A DNA stretch of 64,000 bases from Antedon mediterranea (GCF_964355755.1 NC_092672.1:24672501-24736500), one strand, 5' to 3'; shown: positions 23,860 to 35,720, counted from the stretch's first letter. Numbers and translations are program-made. The notes: generated by a model not told the origin, from the letters alone.

Positions 23860-24978
23860 CTAAATATCAATTTTATAAACGTTAATTTTATACCTTGCTA
23901 AATTGTTACGGTCCATATCTGACCACATTTTTTTTGCCTTTTCTTTATTTATTAAAAACTCACAATTGATTATATCTTCTAACTCCGCAGTGAACATTAA
24001 CCATGGACATTTTTTAACAAGTCCTAGTCTGTGTTTGACTTTATTTTTATAAACACAGAAAGTTAAAATGGAAAATATTTCATTAATTTTGACATCATAT
24101 TTTCCAAGTAAAATTTTCTCCCATGTAACTTTCTGAGTAAATGCAAAACATGTTTTCAACATAGCGCAACATTTTACCCAGCAATGTTTTACTTCTTTGC
24201 ATGTAAATAACATATGCTTTTCATTTTCAACCTCCTCATTACAATATTCACAATAATTACTGTTTGACAAATTCCATAATTTTAGCTTACACCTAGTTGG
24301 TAAAATTTTATGTAGCAACTTAAAATTAAAGAAAGCCACTCTTTTTATGTGCAACATACTCTTAACTTTGTTTTTCCAACATAGATTCCAGTCGATAAAA
24401 CAATTTTGAAGTTGGTTTTCCCATTTATCTTGTGCTTTTGGTATGCACGCTTTATATGCTACCTCGGTAAAAGTGAAATAGAATTGTTTGACAGTTGTAT
24501 AATTTGAAGTAACATTAACATTTTTGTCTATTGTATCAACCTCTTTATGTATATAACAATAGGGTTTCTCAACCACTATAACTTTCCAGTTTCTTGGAAT
24601 AGCGTCAATTAGTGCCATATATTTTAAAAATGCATTTTCCCTTCGTTTCAACAGTGGAGTTATTTCATTAATATGCTTAAATCTAGACTTATCCATAATA
24701 TCTCCTACTGTTTTTATACTTGATTTCACCCAAGATTTACAGAATAGTGATTTTTTGTTATGCATGACATATATATTCTCCCATAACCTCTGAGTTTTTA
24801 TTTCACATATACATTGAGGTTTTTTAGTATAAATATTATTAAACCGTATGCAGGCTTTAAGCAAATTTATATAGAATGTATTCACATATTTGAGTGCATT
24901 ATGCTTCTCAAAGTTTGCTTCCGTCATACTTAATGTATAATCAATTGGATATAAATTGTATAATGTAATTAAGTTCAT
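23860..24978 (-). pseudogene. C-terminal part of a Tx1/L1-like LINE ORF2
   Basis: Minus-strand ORF of 372 codons. Near residues 220-275 it carries FFNFKLLHKILPTR, W, then C-x2-C (YCEYCNEEVENEKH) and LFTCKEVKHCW, the zinc-binding RVT-associated motif near the C-terminus of Tx1/L1-type ORF2 proteins. No endonuclease or RT motif is present, and an in-frame stop lies just upstream of the ATG at 24978, so this is a 5'-truncated copy. A run of about 25 A (T on the minus strand) lies ~20 bp beyond the stop (about 23814-23841). Ordinary retrotransposon debris, though this part of the frame is undamaged. Confidence 0.75.
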
Positions 24979-24989
24979 TAACTATTCTT

Positions 24990-26700
24990 TTATTAGGAGA
25001 AATGATTCGATGTTTTTAAACAATTTAAACCGGCACTATTTGCTCCATCTGAGTTTTACTAATCAATGTTTTTGTTGTTTGTGTTGCTATAAGAAGCATG
25101 CTATTAGATTCTGATGCAGTAGATGTAATATTAAATACAGAAGGTAAGATATTTAATAACAATTAATAATAATGATAACAATAAAGTTATTAAACAATAT
25201 TGCCATTCAATATCCCTCCACACTTAATAATAAGAAGCATACAGTAAATACTTGTTAAATAAATTTATTTACAAATACATTCTGCACAATACTATTTTAT
25301 GGATTAGGCCATTTATATAAATTCTCAAAAATAATAGATGCATACACCATGGCATACAGAATATATAATACCGACAATCAAACCTTTAACTAAATACTAT
25401 AATTACTTACTTATTAACTAAATACATTTTTAAAAAGCAAACACAAACACTTTTACTGATTACCTTAAGTGATATACAGTAACTTTCTTTGCATACACTG
25501 TGTCACACAATATATATGATACAGGAAATTAAACCTTTAAATAAATCTAAAAAGTTGAGTACTAAAATTATAAACATGTTTTTAAACTCTGAAACTGTGG
25601 TACACTGCACTGTAATTTCTCTCTTTCAGATGGGGCTGAATTAAGGACACAAGTTGATTCAATCTTTCTGGTGTCATTCTTGTATATCTATTTAATAAAG
25701 CAAAACAATTTGTAAAGGCAACACATACACTTTCAATGTTGATACATTATCAATGTTAATATCAATGTTTTGTTTAATTTTCAGTGGTACTAAGAAGCAG
25801 ACTTTCTGTTCACATGTAAAAATGTTAATAATAAATAAGTGTGATATTTCCTATGTACTGGGCAGTATTTACTTTGGAATCATTATAGGCCTCATTTTGT
25901 GTTTAAAATTTGCTCTGTAAAAATATTTAACATTTCAAAACTAGTGTGTTGAGGCTTTTCAATAATTATTTTAAATCAAAGAAAAATAATTAAACATATT
26001 TAAAGTGTTTTTCACTTGTTTTTCTTAAGTTAATGACTACAAATTTTAATTTTATAGCATTTTTCTGTTAAGCAGCTGAACTACTGTTATTAGTTATAAT
26101 TATGTGTACAGTATGATAACAGTTTTAGTTACAAACATTTAGTTTTTAAACACATTCCAACCAAAGGGCATGTAAAAGAAGAGTTTCACTGTAGATCATT
26201 TTTGTTGAAGTTTAGAAGTTGGAATTATTGTGTAGAGTGTGTAGATCCAATACATTAAAATGTTAAAATGTTGTTTTTTTTTAATTTGGCCTATCATATA
26301 AAATAAAGTCACACTAAAAAAAAAGAGAGATTTATGCCTAATTCCATTGTTTGTAGGGCCTAGCCTAGTAGGCTAGTATAGGAGGCCTACTACTACTACT
26401 AAGTACTAGGGGCCTAGGCTATATAGTAGGTAGGCCTAAAAAAGGCTTTTAGTAGTAGGCTAGCCTAGGCCTAGTATTACTAAGTAGGCCTACTAGGATA
26501 GGCCTACAAGAAGGCTACGGTCTAGGACATTTTTAGTACAGGTCTCTTGCCTATATTACAGTAAAATAGTAGTGGTATGATGTAGGACTGGGCCTGGGCC
26601 TAGGCATGTTCCGTTTTATGTAGCTAGGCCTATGTACAGTATATGCCACACAGCATGTATGCCTTTCTAAGCCTAGGCTGCCTACCTGAAAAACAATTGC
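24990..26700. other. AT-rich stretch, no gene; AGGCCTA cluster at 26340-26680
   Basis: No convincing ORF. A possible exon-like piece near 25085-25143 ends at a GTAAGA, but it has no partner exon that I trust. From 26340 the sequence becomes a dense run of TAGGCCTA-type words. Confidence 0.4.
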
Positions 26701-26949
26701 CTGACATGGGCAACCATCGATCGAGCAAACACAGAAGCGTAAGAAAAAATTTCAACTTTACGTAACGATCATAAGACGACCGTAAGCGCTTGAAGTTAAA
26801 AAAGTCAACTTTACGAAAGGGTCGTTATCGGCTCGTGAGCCTGCGGTTCAGAACGATCAAAACGACGTTCACTTTTGTTCAACTTAACGGAAGAGACGTA
26901 ACAAACGCAACAATCGTAACAAACGTTAGCATTTCCAAAACCAGGCTTT

Positions 26950-28173
26950 ACGAAAGTTGACTTGAAGTCAACTTTCGCAAGAGACGTAAGCGCAATCGTA
27001 ACAAGCAACCAATGAGCGACAAGAGTTATGACGTAATGTGTATATCCTTATAGTGAAATAAAGCCAGACAATAACATTTGTATGTGTTTACTACAGTACT
27101 ATAATTTTAGCCCACTTTACGATGTTGTACATACTTTACAAATGCACAGTAGTTTCAATATAGGCCTAATAATGTACTAATCAGGGAGTTTACAACTCAT
27201 ATCAAAATCTAATACTCTTATATATGGACGTGCAATAAACAATCAGCATCGGTAGAAACGTCACGAAAATGAACATTTGCAACAAGATAAGATATAGGAA
27301 GCCCCTTTGTAAGCAATATAATATTATTATGTAACTTTAAAAAAAAATTGTTTGCTTGATTTTGTATAATTTATATTGTTTTGTTAAATTTATTCTTATT
27401 ATAGGCCTGTAAATAATGGATATCTTACTGCGGTAGTACTATATCATGCTCGATTAGAGTATGCCTGGGCCCATAGGCCAAGGCCTAACCTAGGGCCTAG
27501 GTAGGTCTAATAATAATAGGAATCCCGAAATGATTTGCCTTTTTTTTAATTTTGAAAACTATTTAAGGCTAGGCCTAAAGGGCCAGGATAATTTATTCAT
27601 ATTTTGATTCATACAATAATACATAGGCCTACTAGCCTAGGCTCCTTATAGGCTAGTTTGATTAGATTTTGGTCAAATCAATTCCTATTAGTACATTATT
27701 AATTAAGTATTATTACTAATAGGCCTACTAGGGCCTAGCCTATCTACTAAAAATAATATGTTGGTGTGCTGCACTGACACTGATGCTGAGTTGCACTGAC
27801 ACTGATGAGTAGCTACAGGTACAATAACATCATTCAACATTTCGCGCGAAAAATGATAAAACCCGCTCTAAAAAGAAACACCAATCAGAGATGTTGTTTC
27901 AAATACGTCATAAATCTGACCGACGTAAGACAAAAATTTCAACTTTCGTAACAACACTAAAATCGACGTAAGCATACGACGTGTGTTTCACAGCTAAAAT
28001 TTCAACTTTCGGGAGCAGCATAACTACAGATGTTTTTCTGCGGCCCGACACGATCTTGACTAACGTCAACGACGTCAATTTTTTCTCAACTTTCGTAAGA
28101 GACGTAAGAAACGTATGAAACGCAAGAATCGTTGCAAAATTCGACTTCTTACGTCGACAGGAAACCAGCCTTA
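26950..28173. mobile_element. Element B, copy 2 (inverted)
   Basis: Reverse complement of 21512-22727. It ends with GTCGACAGGAAACCAGCCTT at 28153-28172 and starts with the CGAAAGTTGACTTGAAGTC hairpin. High identity to copy 1 over its whole length, including the interior. Confidence 0.8.
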
Positions 28174-28179
28174 AGAATT

Positions 28180-28383
28180 GCTCAGCGATAACCGGTTAAA
28201 CGGCGTTCTAACACCGATTTAAATTGGTGTTTTTAACCGGTTATTTTGCGCTGCCTTTTAACCGGTTACCACAAATTTGTCCTGTTTCTGCTGCCAAGAA
28301 AATTGAGTTAATTTATTCACACCGATTTTAATTTATTCACACCGATTTTAACCGGTTATTTTTTATGCAGCAGAAACAGGCCC
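28180..28383. repeat. AACCGGTT palindrome array at the right end of the composite insertion
   Basis: Four AACCGGTT octamers, a doubled TTTATTCACACCGATTTTAA piece and an internal CCTGTTTCTGCTGCC copy of the terminal motif precede the end at 28383. Confidence 0.7.
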
Positions 28384-28468
28384 ATAGTCCTGCGGTACGT
28401 ACATTTGAAATCGCCAGTTTTGTGACGCTGAAATTACTGTGTATTCGAGAACCATCTGTGGGCACGAC

Positions 28469-28505
28469 CTAGATGGTACGCGAGCGAAGCGAGCGTACCA
28501 TCTAG
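28469..28505. repeat. 37-bp perfect hairpin
   Basis: CTAGATGGTACGC (28469-28481) and its exact inverse (28493-28505) surround an 11-base spacer. The centre is the near-palindromic GCGAGCGAAGCGAGC. Confidence 0.85.
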
Positions 28506-28864
28506 TATAATACAATTTTTAATAACCAGATTTTAAATTATATTTTGTAATGACCAATTAATGATATATTTAATATGTATATTGGACAAAATTAAAAAAG
28601 AAATATATTTGACATACTATATTATTATTTGATATAATTTAACGTACGCACATAAAGAGACGCAGACAACTAAACTTTACTTTGATTAGAAGTAATAATT
28701 GTTTATTTGATTTGATATAATAATTCTAATATTTGCTACGTCTACTCTAAGACCCGTAAGGTCCGTATTAATGACTGAACTATCTCTGGATTTAGTCTGG
28801 ACAATCTTTAATCCTGGACTAAACCAGTATTAAAATCGGCAAAAGATAGTCATGAATACGGGCC
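28504..28864. repeat. Dispersed repeat, copy B, left part
   Basis: Aligns with 9793-10160 of copy A up to ATACGGGCC, where the BEL/Pao element is inserted. It resumes at 36467. Confidence 0.85.
28860..28864. repeat. Target-site duplication GGGCC (left)
   Basis: Matches 36467-36471. Copy A (about 10156-10162) has the single uninterrupted site. Confidence 0.9.
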
Positions 28865-30175
28865 TGTAACAGCCTCTACTGTTGGGCGTAGGTTTTCACT
28901 TGAACGATCAAATAAACAATCACAGACAACTTGTAACGCATCAAACACTTTATTCAACTCTCAATGGCGATGGCCATGGCAACTTGCCGATGTGATGAAG
29001 ATCACGATAATGACGCTGATGATGATCAGCTATTGAATAAAGACTGACTTTACTGATGATGATAATAAGATAAGATAAGATAAGATAACTTTTATTGATC
29101 CTCAAAAAGGAAATTCATTGCTCGTCATAATAACAAAGAAAACACTATAAAAACAAATATAGCATAAAAACATTCATATTAAAACATCTAAAAAATTACA
29201 ATATAAAATTATCTTCTTGACTTCCTGTTGTACTGGATGATACCGGAGGGAATAAAGGATTTAGCAAATCGATTTGTTTTCACACTGAGGAGCCTCAATC
29301 TACCACTTGGATTAAGTTGGTCTATGATCACTTTGTGGAGAGGATGAGAGGCATCCGACTCAATGCGTTCGAAATCTTTCTGGAGGTGTTCTAGGTGCAC
29401 ATCGGTAAAGGAAGGCAGTTCCAGACCAATCATTTTACCAGCCCGACGGATGAAAGTTTCAAGGCGTCCTTTATTCCCTCCGGTAACATTACCAGCCCAA
29501 CAGGAGAGGCAATACGTCCAAACACTACATATAACGGATCTATAGAACGAAAGTAACATCAAATCACAGGAGTTAAATTTATATAAAGTTCTCATACAAT
29601 ACATTCTGGGACTTAATTTTTTGCTGATGAAGTCTATATGGTCTCCATCATAATGATGATGATGATGATGGTTTCAACTAGAAACAAAAGATAATAACAT
29701 GTTTGTATTATAACAAGCATTTACGTTTAAATAACTCTTACGGAGCTCCAAACATAACAATAACAAACACTTCCGTGTAAATAGCTCTTGTATAGAGCCA
29801 TGCTCAATCAAGCGGAACGAGCACCGTCCGCATCACACTGGATTTCATCCCATGACAACCGCGGGAGAATTGCGAACGTTACAACATTATACAACAAGCA
29901 TGAACATGCTTTCAATCTTGGCCACAGATAGGCCTACACTCCACGCACCATTTAGACGGCGTTCGGAGTGAAATTTAACTATAATATAATTTCAATCAAC
30001 TACTGCATTAATCATAATTTCTTATTATTATCACAATATTATTCATTAGATGATTAAAACTTACGTTTGTGTCTCTTCTAGATAGACCTACGCATAGAAC
30101 ACATTATCTTTGTGAGCGGACATATTAGACAACATTTAAATATAGAGGGCGCTAAACTAAAAATGAGCCGTAACA
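28865..30175 (-). repeat. BEL/Pao 3' LTR, interrupted by a LINE fragment
   Basis: Identical to 35747-36466 except for two substitutions, one 3-bp indel and the inserted block 29067-29654. The low divergence suggests a recent insertion. Confidence 0.92.
29067..29649 (-). pseudogene. 5'-truncated LINE fragment (RT C-terminus) inside the LTR
   Basis: Minus-strand frame 29604-29209 reads the C-terminal RT tail: LLSFYRSVICSVWTYC, CWAGN, IRRAGKMIGLELPS, HPLHK, SGRLRLLSVKTNR and FIPS. It ends in a (TTATC)n tail (29067-29088 on the + strand). A 5-bp duplication ATAAT (29062-29066 and 29650-29654) brackets it. Since the other LTR lacks it, it arrived after the BEL insertion. Confidence 0.85.
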
Positions 30176-30341
30176 TCCCGGCCCGTTAAAGGCAATTAAA
30201 TCGAGCCTTTACTATATATATACATATGTTACGGGTAACGACAAACAATAAAGGTAATAAGTCTCTTATAAAGTTCACATAAGCCAAATCCAAATATATC
30301 ACTGGCAAACATCGCACAATGTGCATGTCTAATCATTTCCG

Positions 30342-31317
30342 TTGACTTCTAGAAGTATGATCTTAGTGATTTTATATACCAATGACTGTAAGTCAACTTC
30401 TAGTAGCATACATTATTTAAAATACGCGGATGACACCGCCATTGTTGGCCTATTAAAAAACAGAGCTAGTGAAACTGAATATCATGATGAAATCGTTGCT
30501 TTTTTGAATTGGTGTAAGGCAAATTGCCTCTTACTAAACGAAAAGAAAACCAAAGAAGTAATAATTGATTTTCGAAAAAAATGTACTGCTCTGGCTCCCC
30601 TAAAAATTAATAATCAGGAAATTGAATCTGTTGAAAGCTACAAATACCTAGGTGTGACTGTTGATAACAAATTTAGCTGGGAGAAACACTGTAAAAATAC
30701 TATAAAAAAAGGAAATACACGACTGTTCTTTCTCAGAAAACTGAGAAATTATGGGGTAGATAGAACTGTATTAAATTTATTTTACTCTTCGATTGTTGAG
30801 AGTGTGCTCACTTTCTGTTGTGTTGCCTGGTTCTGTGGATGTAGAACAGAAGAAAAAACCAGATTACAATGAATATTAAATAAAGTAGGTAGGATCACAG
30901 GATCTAGACATAATTTGGATGACCTTTGCAACAAAATCATAAGAAATAAGGCTATGAAAATATGCGACGACTCAAACCACCCTTTAAATAAACATTATGT
31001 TAAAATGAGATAAAAAAGACTAAATGTGCTGAGATCGTGCAATAGTAGGGTTATGCGATATTTTAATTCTTTTGTTCCGTATTCTATTAGACTGTTAAAT
31101 GATTTTGCATAATTTTTGAAATTTTTGATGTATTGCAGCTTTATATTTTTTATTTAGTTAATTGTAGTCTTATGTTCATACTTGTACATTGTTAAATAAT
31201 ATATAGTGTTTTTAAATATTGTAATTAATTTTTTTTATATGAAACGTTTTTATATATTTTTGTACAATTTTGTGAAAAGCACTCAAAATATTTTCCTATG
31301 TGGACGAAATAAAGTTA
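30342..31317 (+). pseudogene. 5'-truncated LINE fragment (RT C-terminus) inside BEL
   Basis: Starts within the RT just before the catalytic box: LYTNDCKS, then YLKYADDTAIVGLL, NEKKTKEVIIDFRK, YKYLGVTVDNKFSW and LFFLRKLRNYG. An in-frame TGA at 30870 and a later TAA are followed in the same frame by further tail (RITGSRHNLDDL, HPLNKH) to about 31109. The 3' UTR ends at AATAAAGTTATCAAATTATT next to the BEL pol 3' end. Related to, but not the same family as, the LINE at 2400-5440. Confidence 0.85.
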
Positions 31318-32656
31318 TCAAATTATTGGTCTTACTAGGGTTCCAACCGACGTTTTCAATCTCACAGAACGCACCATTCCATCTGAATCATTCTGGAGCA
31401 CCTCTATCACTCGAGCAAGCGGCCACGAGCATCGTGGACCCGATGGGTCATGAACCAAAACAATGTCGCCAATCGCAACATTCTGCTGTTTTTTTACACC
31501 ATTTCTGTCGCTCTTGAAGTGCAGGCAAATATTCCCGGAGCCAGCGACGCCAGAAAACATCTGCGAGATACTGAGTTTGGCGCCAGCGCCTTCTCACGTA
31601 GCAATCGTCTGCAACAAATCGTCCAGGTGGAAGGCTGGGTCCTGCTCGCAATAGTAAAAGATGATTCGGTGTTAATGCCTCATTGTGTTTTGGATCATCT
31701 GACACCTTTGTTATTGGTCTCCCATTCACTATCGTTTCGACTTCACAGAACAGCATCTGCAATGTTTCATCGTTGATTGTTTGTTCTTCCATCAGCGAGC
31801 TGAGCACCTTGCGTACTGTGCGAATGCATCTTTCCCAAACCCCACCTTGATGGGAAGCTGCCGGAGGATTGAATTTCCATTCAACGTGATTCTGCGAGAG
31901 GTATTGGTGTATCTGTCCTTGATTCCAATCATTAATGGCCGATCGAAGCTCCTTTTGCCCCATAATAAAATTTCCTCCATTGTCAGACCGGATATGCTTT
32001 GGTACGCCTCTCCTAGCAACGAAACGTCGATAAGCATTTAAGAATGAGTTTGTGTCCAATGATGACGCGACCTCCAGATGCACTGCTCTGATTGATAAGC
32101 AGGTAAAAATCACTCCATATCTTTTCAGCACTGATCTAGCATGTTTAACCTTAAATGGTCCAAAGCAATCAATCCCCACAAAGGTAAAAGGCGGGTGCGC
32201 TGGTGTAACTCTCTCGGCTGGCAGATCAGCCATTTTTTGATGTGCTGTCGGAGCATTTCTTCTTCTGCATTGAACGCATTTCCTACTGATCCCTTTGATC
32301 ATTGTTCGTCCTCCTACTGGCCAGTAGATTTGCCTCAGCTCAGATAGGACATGATTGACGCCCGAGTGCCCAGTACAGTTGTGGTAGTGTCTTAAGGTGA
32401 GTATAGTCAGATCACTGGACCTTGGTAGTATAATCTGATGTTTCAGATCTCCACTAACATCGGCCATACTCAGTCGACCTCCAACCTTCAATACACCATT
32501 TTCTAATTTCGGGTCCAACCTAATTAGTGGACTAGTTGACTTTATTGTCTTGCCTGTCTCTAAGCTTCTGAATTCCTCAGGATACGAACGCTTCTGGGCA
32601 CGTCTGATGAGTACCAGTTCTGCTTCCTTCAGTTCATCCACTGAGAGAGGTTCCAC
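31318..32656 (-). pseudogene. BEL/Pao integrase
   Basis: Minus frame 32656-31448 has an H2C2 zinc domain (HYHNCTGHSGVNHVL, then CVQCRRR) and an integrase core with the D, D and E residues in GIDCFGPF, RSDNGGNF and GVWERCIRTVRK. The core is complete. Near 31555 the frame shifts, and the C-terminal part continues in the 31560-31318 frame (NVAIGDIVLVHD, WPLARVIEV, TLVRP), typical of BEL integrase tails. The end is cut by the LINE at 30342-31317. N-terminally it is out of frame with the upstream polyprotein. Confidence 0.88.
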
Positions 32657-35600
32657 AACTTGATTGCTTGTCCTCTTCTGTACTGTCGTTTTCTTGTGTT
32701 TAACATTCTTAAGTTATTCGTGAATCGTAGCACCCAGCCAGTAACTCTTGACAGTGTCTTTCAACTTGAAAACTGTGAAGTTATTTCATCCAGAGTGGTG
32801 TTGATTTCGGCCACAACTAACGCTGTTACGCCCTTCACTTCGGGGTCATTCATTCTGAGGGCGAGATCGTCTGGCATCTCTGGCCACTTGGAATCATTTT
32901 GTGTGAGGAAATTTGGACCGCAATACCACATTTCACTCGTCATCATTTCCTCTGCCGTCATCCCACGGGAAGCTAGGTCGGCCGGATTTTCAGCTGAATT
33001 CACAAACCTCCATTGGTCCTTGTTTGTCCTACTTAGGATTGCCGAAACTCGATTTCCCACGTATGTTTTGAACCTGGTTTCATCGTTGCTCAGATATCTG
33101 AGCACACACGTGCTGTCGGTCCAACACACGGACTGGTCAATTTTAATTTCCTTAAGCTCTTCTCTTATCATAGTGTCCAAGCGTGCTGCTAACAGTGCAG
33201 CCTGCAACTTTTTGAGTCGGCGTTCGGCCAATACACGATTGTTTGGTAATGTTGACGGGGAAGCCTTCCAAGGCATAGCAACATGGTAATGCCCATCCTT
33301 GTATGTCACAGATTCCTCCATACTTGTTAATGCCTGTATGTCACTCTGTGACATTGTCACCTGATCTGATTCGAGGTCACTGAACTCGATGCTGCAGAAT
33401 TTTCTGAACTGCTCGTCTAGATTCCAAACGAAGCCGCATGTCTTGTTTTCTTGCCAAGAACTCAAAGGGCCATTTACCACCCAGCCAAACAGAGTTCGAG
33501 TGGCATATGGACCGCCATTTTGCATGGCTCGCACTTCATAAGGTTGGTGTACCTCCGGTACATCTTGACCAATTAATAACTCTATTTCTGCAGTGATAGA
33601 CGGAATATATATTCCTTGCAGGTGAGGCCACCTATCAACTTCTGCCTGGCTTGCAATAGTGTTTGTTGACACTGGTATGGATTGTCTGGTATATACTCTT
33701 GGAATCTTTACTTGACTTGATCCATATAGATTTGCCACTTCTAGAGATATTGTTGTCGATTTAGTGACAGATTGACCATCCATTGTCATAAGGTTAAGGT
33801 TAACGCCTTTGCCCTTGACACCTAACTTCTGCGCAAGTGCTTCTGTACAAAATGTAATATTCGAGCCATTGTCTAGAAAAGCATAAGTTGAAATTATTGA
33901 TTTTCCTCCCTCTGCCTTAACCTGGACTGGTACAACTGACAAGCCAATTCTTTGGTAGCTGCCTGCAACTGCCAATGACGTGGACGTGGCTGGTAACGAA
34001 TGTGCTTGCGTCTCAGGAGGTGCTGCCTTTTGATTTACAGCAGGCTGTGTTGTGGTATGCTCACCCTTTGGAGGAGAGACTGGATGTAAGAAGGACGAAT
34101 GCTTTTCTGCGCACATCTTACAAAAACTTGGTTTCGGACAAGACGATGCAAAGTGTCCCTTATTAAAACAATTCCAACAAAGCTTCTTTTCTCGTACGAA
34201 TTTCCTTCTGCCATCCACAGACTTAGCCTTAAAACCAGGGCAACGCGACAGCCAGTGTTGCTCTTGACAATAATGACACGACATCTTGGGTTTGGCTGTG
34301 TCGGATGACTGAACGTTAAATGTGGTATTCGAGCGTTTGTTCTTTTGTAGCTCTGTGGTCTCACGAGATACCGGGGTTTTGCCATAAACCGGATCATTAA
34401 GCTTTTTGGCTTCTTTCTGTGTAAAGTCTACAATGTCACTGAAGCGTATGGGCCTTTGTTGATTTCGGTGAACCTCCACCACATTTCTCCAACGATCATG
34501 CAAGTATTGCGGAAGCTTCTCCATGGTCATCCTTATGTTTTCAGAGAACTCTAACACACCTAGACTCCCAACGCAGAGTGTAGCAGCCTTACATTCCATA
34601 AGGAACACTGAAAACTCATCTAGGGCCTTTGGATCATTTGCCTTGATGGGTGCCCAAGATAGCAGCCTTTTTACATATGAGTTTGCGATCACCTCTGGAT
34701 CCCCGTAACGTCTTTTCAACTCTTTCATTGCAGCTGGATAACCAACTTCCGCTTCCAAGTAGGAGTATCCAATAACAATTTGTTGAGCCTCTCCTGTAGT
34801 GAATTGTTCTAAATATGCCATTCTGTCATCGTTGGTGCAGCCACTTTCTATTCGTGTTTTTAATTGTCGCATGAATTTGTTAAAGTCCATACAATTTCCA
34901 TTAAACTTCTTTATTTCTAATTTGGGCTTCCTCATTTCTACTATGGCGTCGTTAACTCTTTTCTCTGGTTTTTTAGCAGCGGGTTGCTTGACCTTGTTAA
35001 CCTTGGGTGACACTGCAACTGAAGGTATCCTTGCAGTTTGCTTCACGGAGGACTGGTCATCGCCTGACGATGGCCTACTCAAGCTGCTTGCTTCTTCTTC
35101 CTCCAAATCTTGACTAAGAGAAATTTCTTCAGCTTCCAGTTCTTCTAGCATCTCTTGTCTGGCCTCTGACCTTGCCATTTCCTTATCTAGAGCATTTCTC
35201 TCTTTCTCTTGCTCTAGTTCGATTTCCAACAGTTTGACTTTCTTCTCACTTTCCTGTTTTTCTTTCAGAATCCGACTCTGCTTCTTCAATTCTTCTAACC
35301 GCTTCAACTCTTCCTGTCTTCTAGCCACAGATCCCAAACTACTACGAGACTTGGATGTCTTTGCCTTCCTTGCCACAGGCTGTACTACTTCCTTACTCAA
35401 GAACCACTTTTCTGCTTCCGACTTTCTATTTTCTGCATAAACAGTTTTTTCACAAAACCAATCATTGTCATGATCTTGCAGGGCATCTTCATTAAGTGTG
35501 TTGCAATATTGGTCATTAGCCAGGATGAATGCTTCATAAGAAGTCATCCACTTTGTGTATCGTAATCTTGCTTCCGTCACTGGCGGATTCTCATTCATAT

Positions 35601-35720
35601 AGTTTCTCAGCTCCTCCGAAGGTTCTTCCAGGCTATACCAAGAGCTTTATACTTCATTTCGGTTGCATATTCTTGTCCCTTGATAGTGGACTTGCGTTCT
35701 CGTTCATCTGATAACGCCAT
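32640..35720 (-). pseudogene. BEL/Pao Gag-protease-RNase H polyprotein with RT core deleted
   Basis: Likely start ATG at 35720 (MALSDERERKST), then a 1-nt frameshift near 35650, then one long frame (35598-32761). In order: a charged coiled-coil-rich Gag (about residues 60-170 of this frame), a conserved Gag core, three zinc knuckle-like motifs (CHYCQEQHWLSRC, CWNCFNKGHFASSC, CKMCAEKHSSFLH), a protease motif FLDNGSNITF, and the pre-RT region. At about 33202-33207 the frame jumps from RRLKKLQ straight to AALLAARLD of the RNase H region, so the YxDD-bearing RT core is absent without loss of frame. RNase H continues (CWTDSTCVLRYL, ENPADLASRG). A TGA at 32761 falls where a Trp is usual in SSW-type motifs; the frame continues ~120 nt beyond. 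Confidence 0.88.

Larger units (their letters stand above)
16169..28383. mobile_element. 12.2-kb composite insertion with PIF/Harbinger-like ends
   Basis: The left end reads GGGTCTGTTTCTGCTGC and the right end is the inverted GCAGCAGAAACAGGCCC. The flanks are the two halves of one tandem-duplication unit, so the whole segment behaves as one insertion. The flanking trinucleotides are ATT and ATA, a near-match to a 3-bp target duplication. Next to the ends lie AACCGGTT palindromes (16201, 16275, 28195, 28239, 28259, 28350). The interior holds a complete CR1-like LINE, fold-back elements and a Tx1-like LINE tail, which look like later insertions. I cannot identify a transposase. Alternatively the two ends belong to separate elements of one family, but the split host repeat argues for a single event. 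Confidence 0.65.

Noticed and set aside
32660-33289. 209-codon + strand ORF
   Set aside because: Antisense shadow of the BEL polyprotein; no domain of its own.
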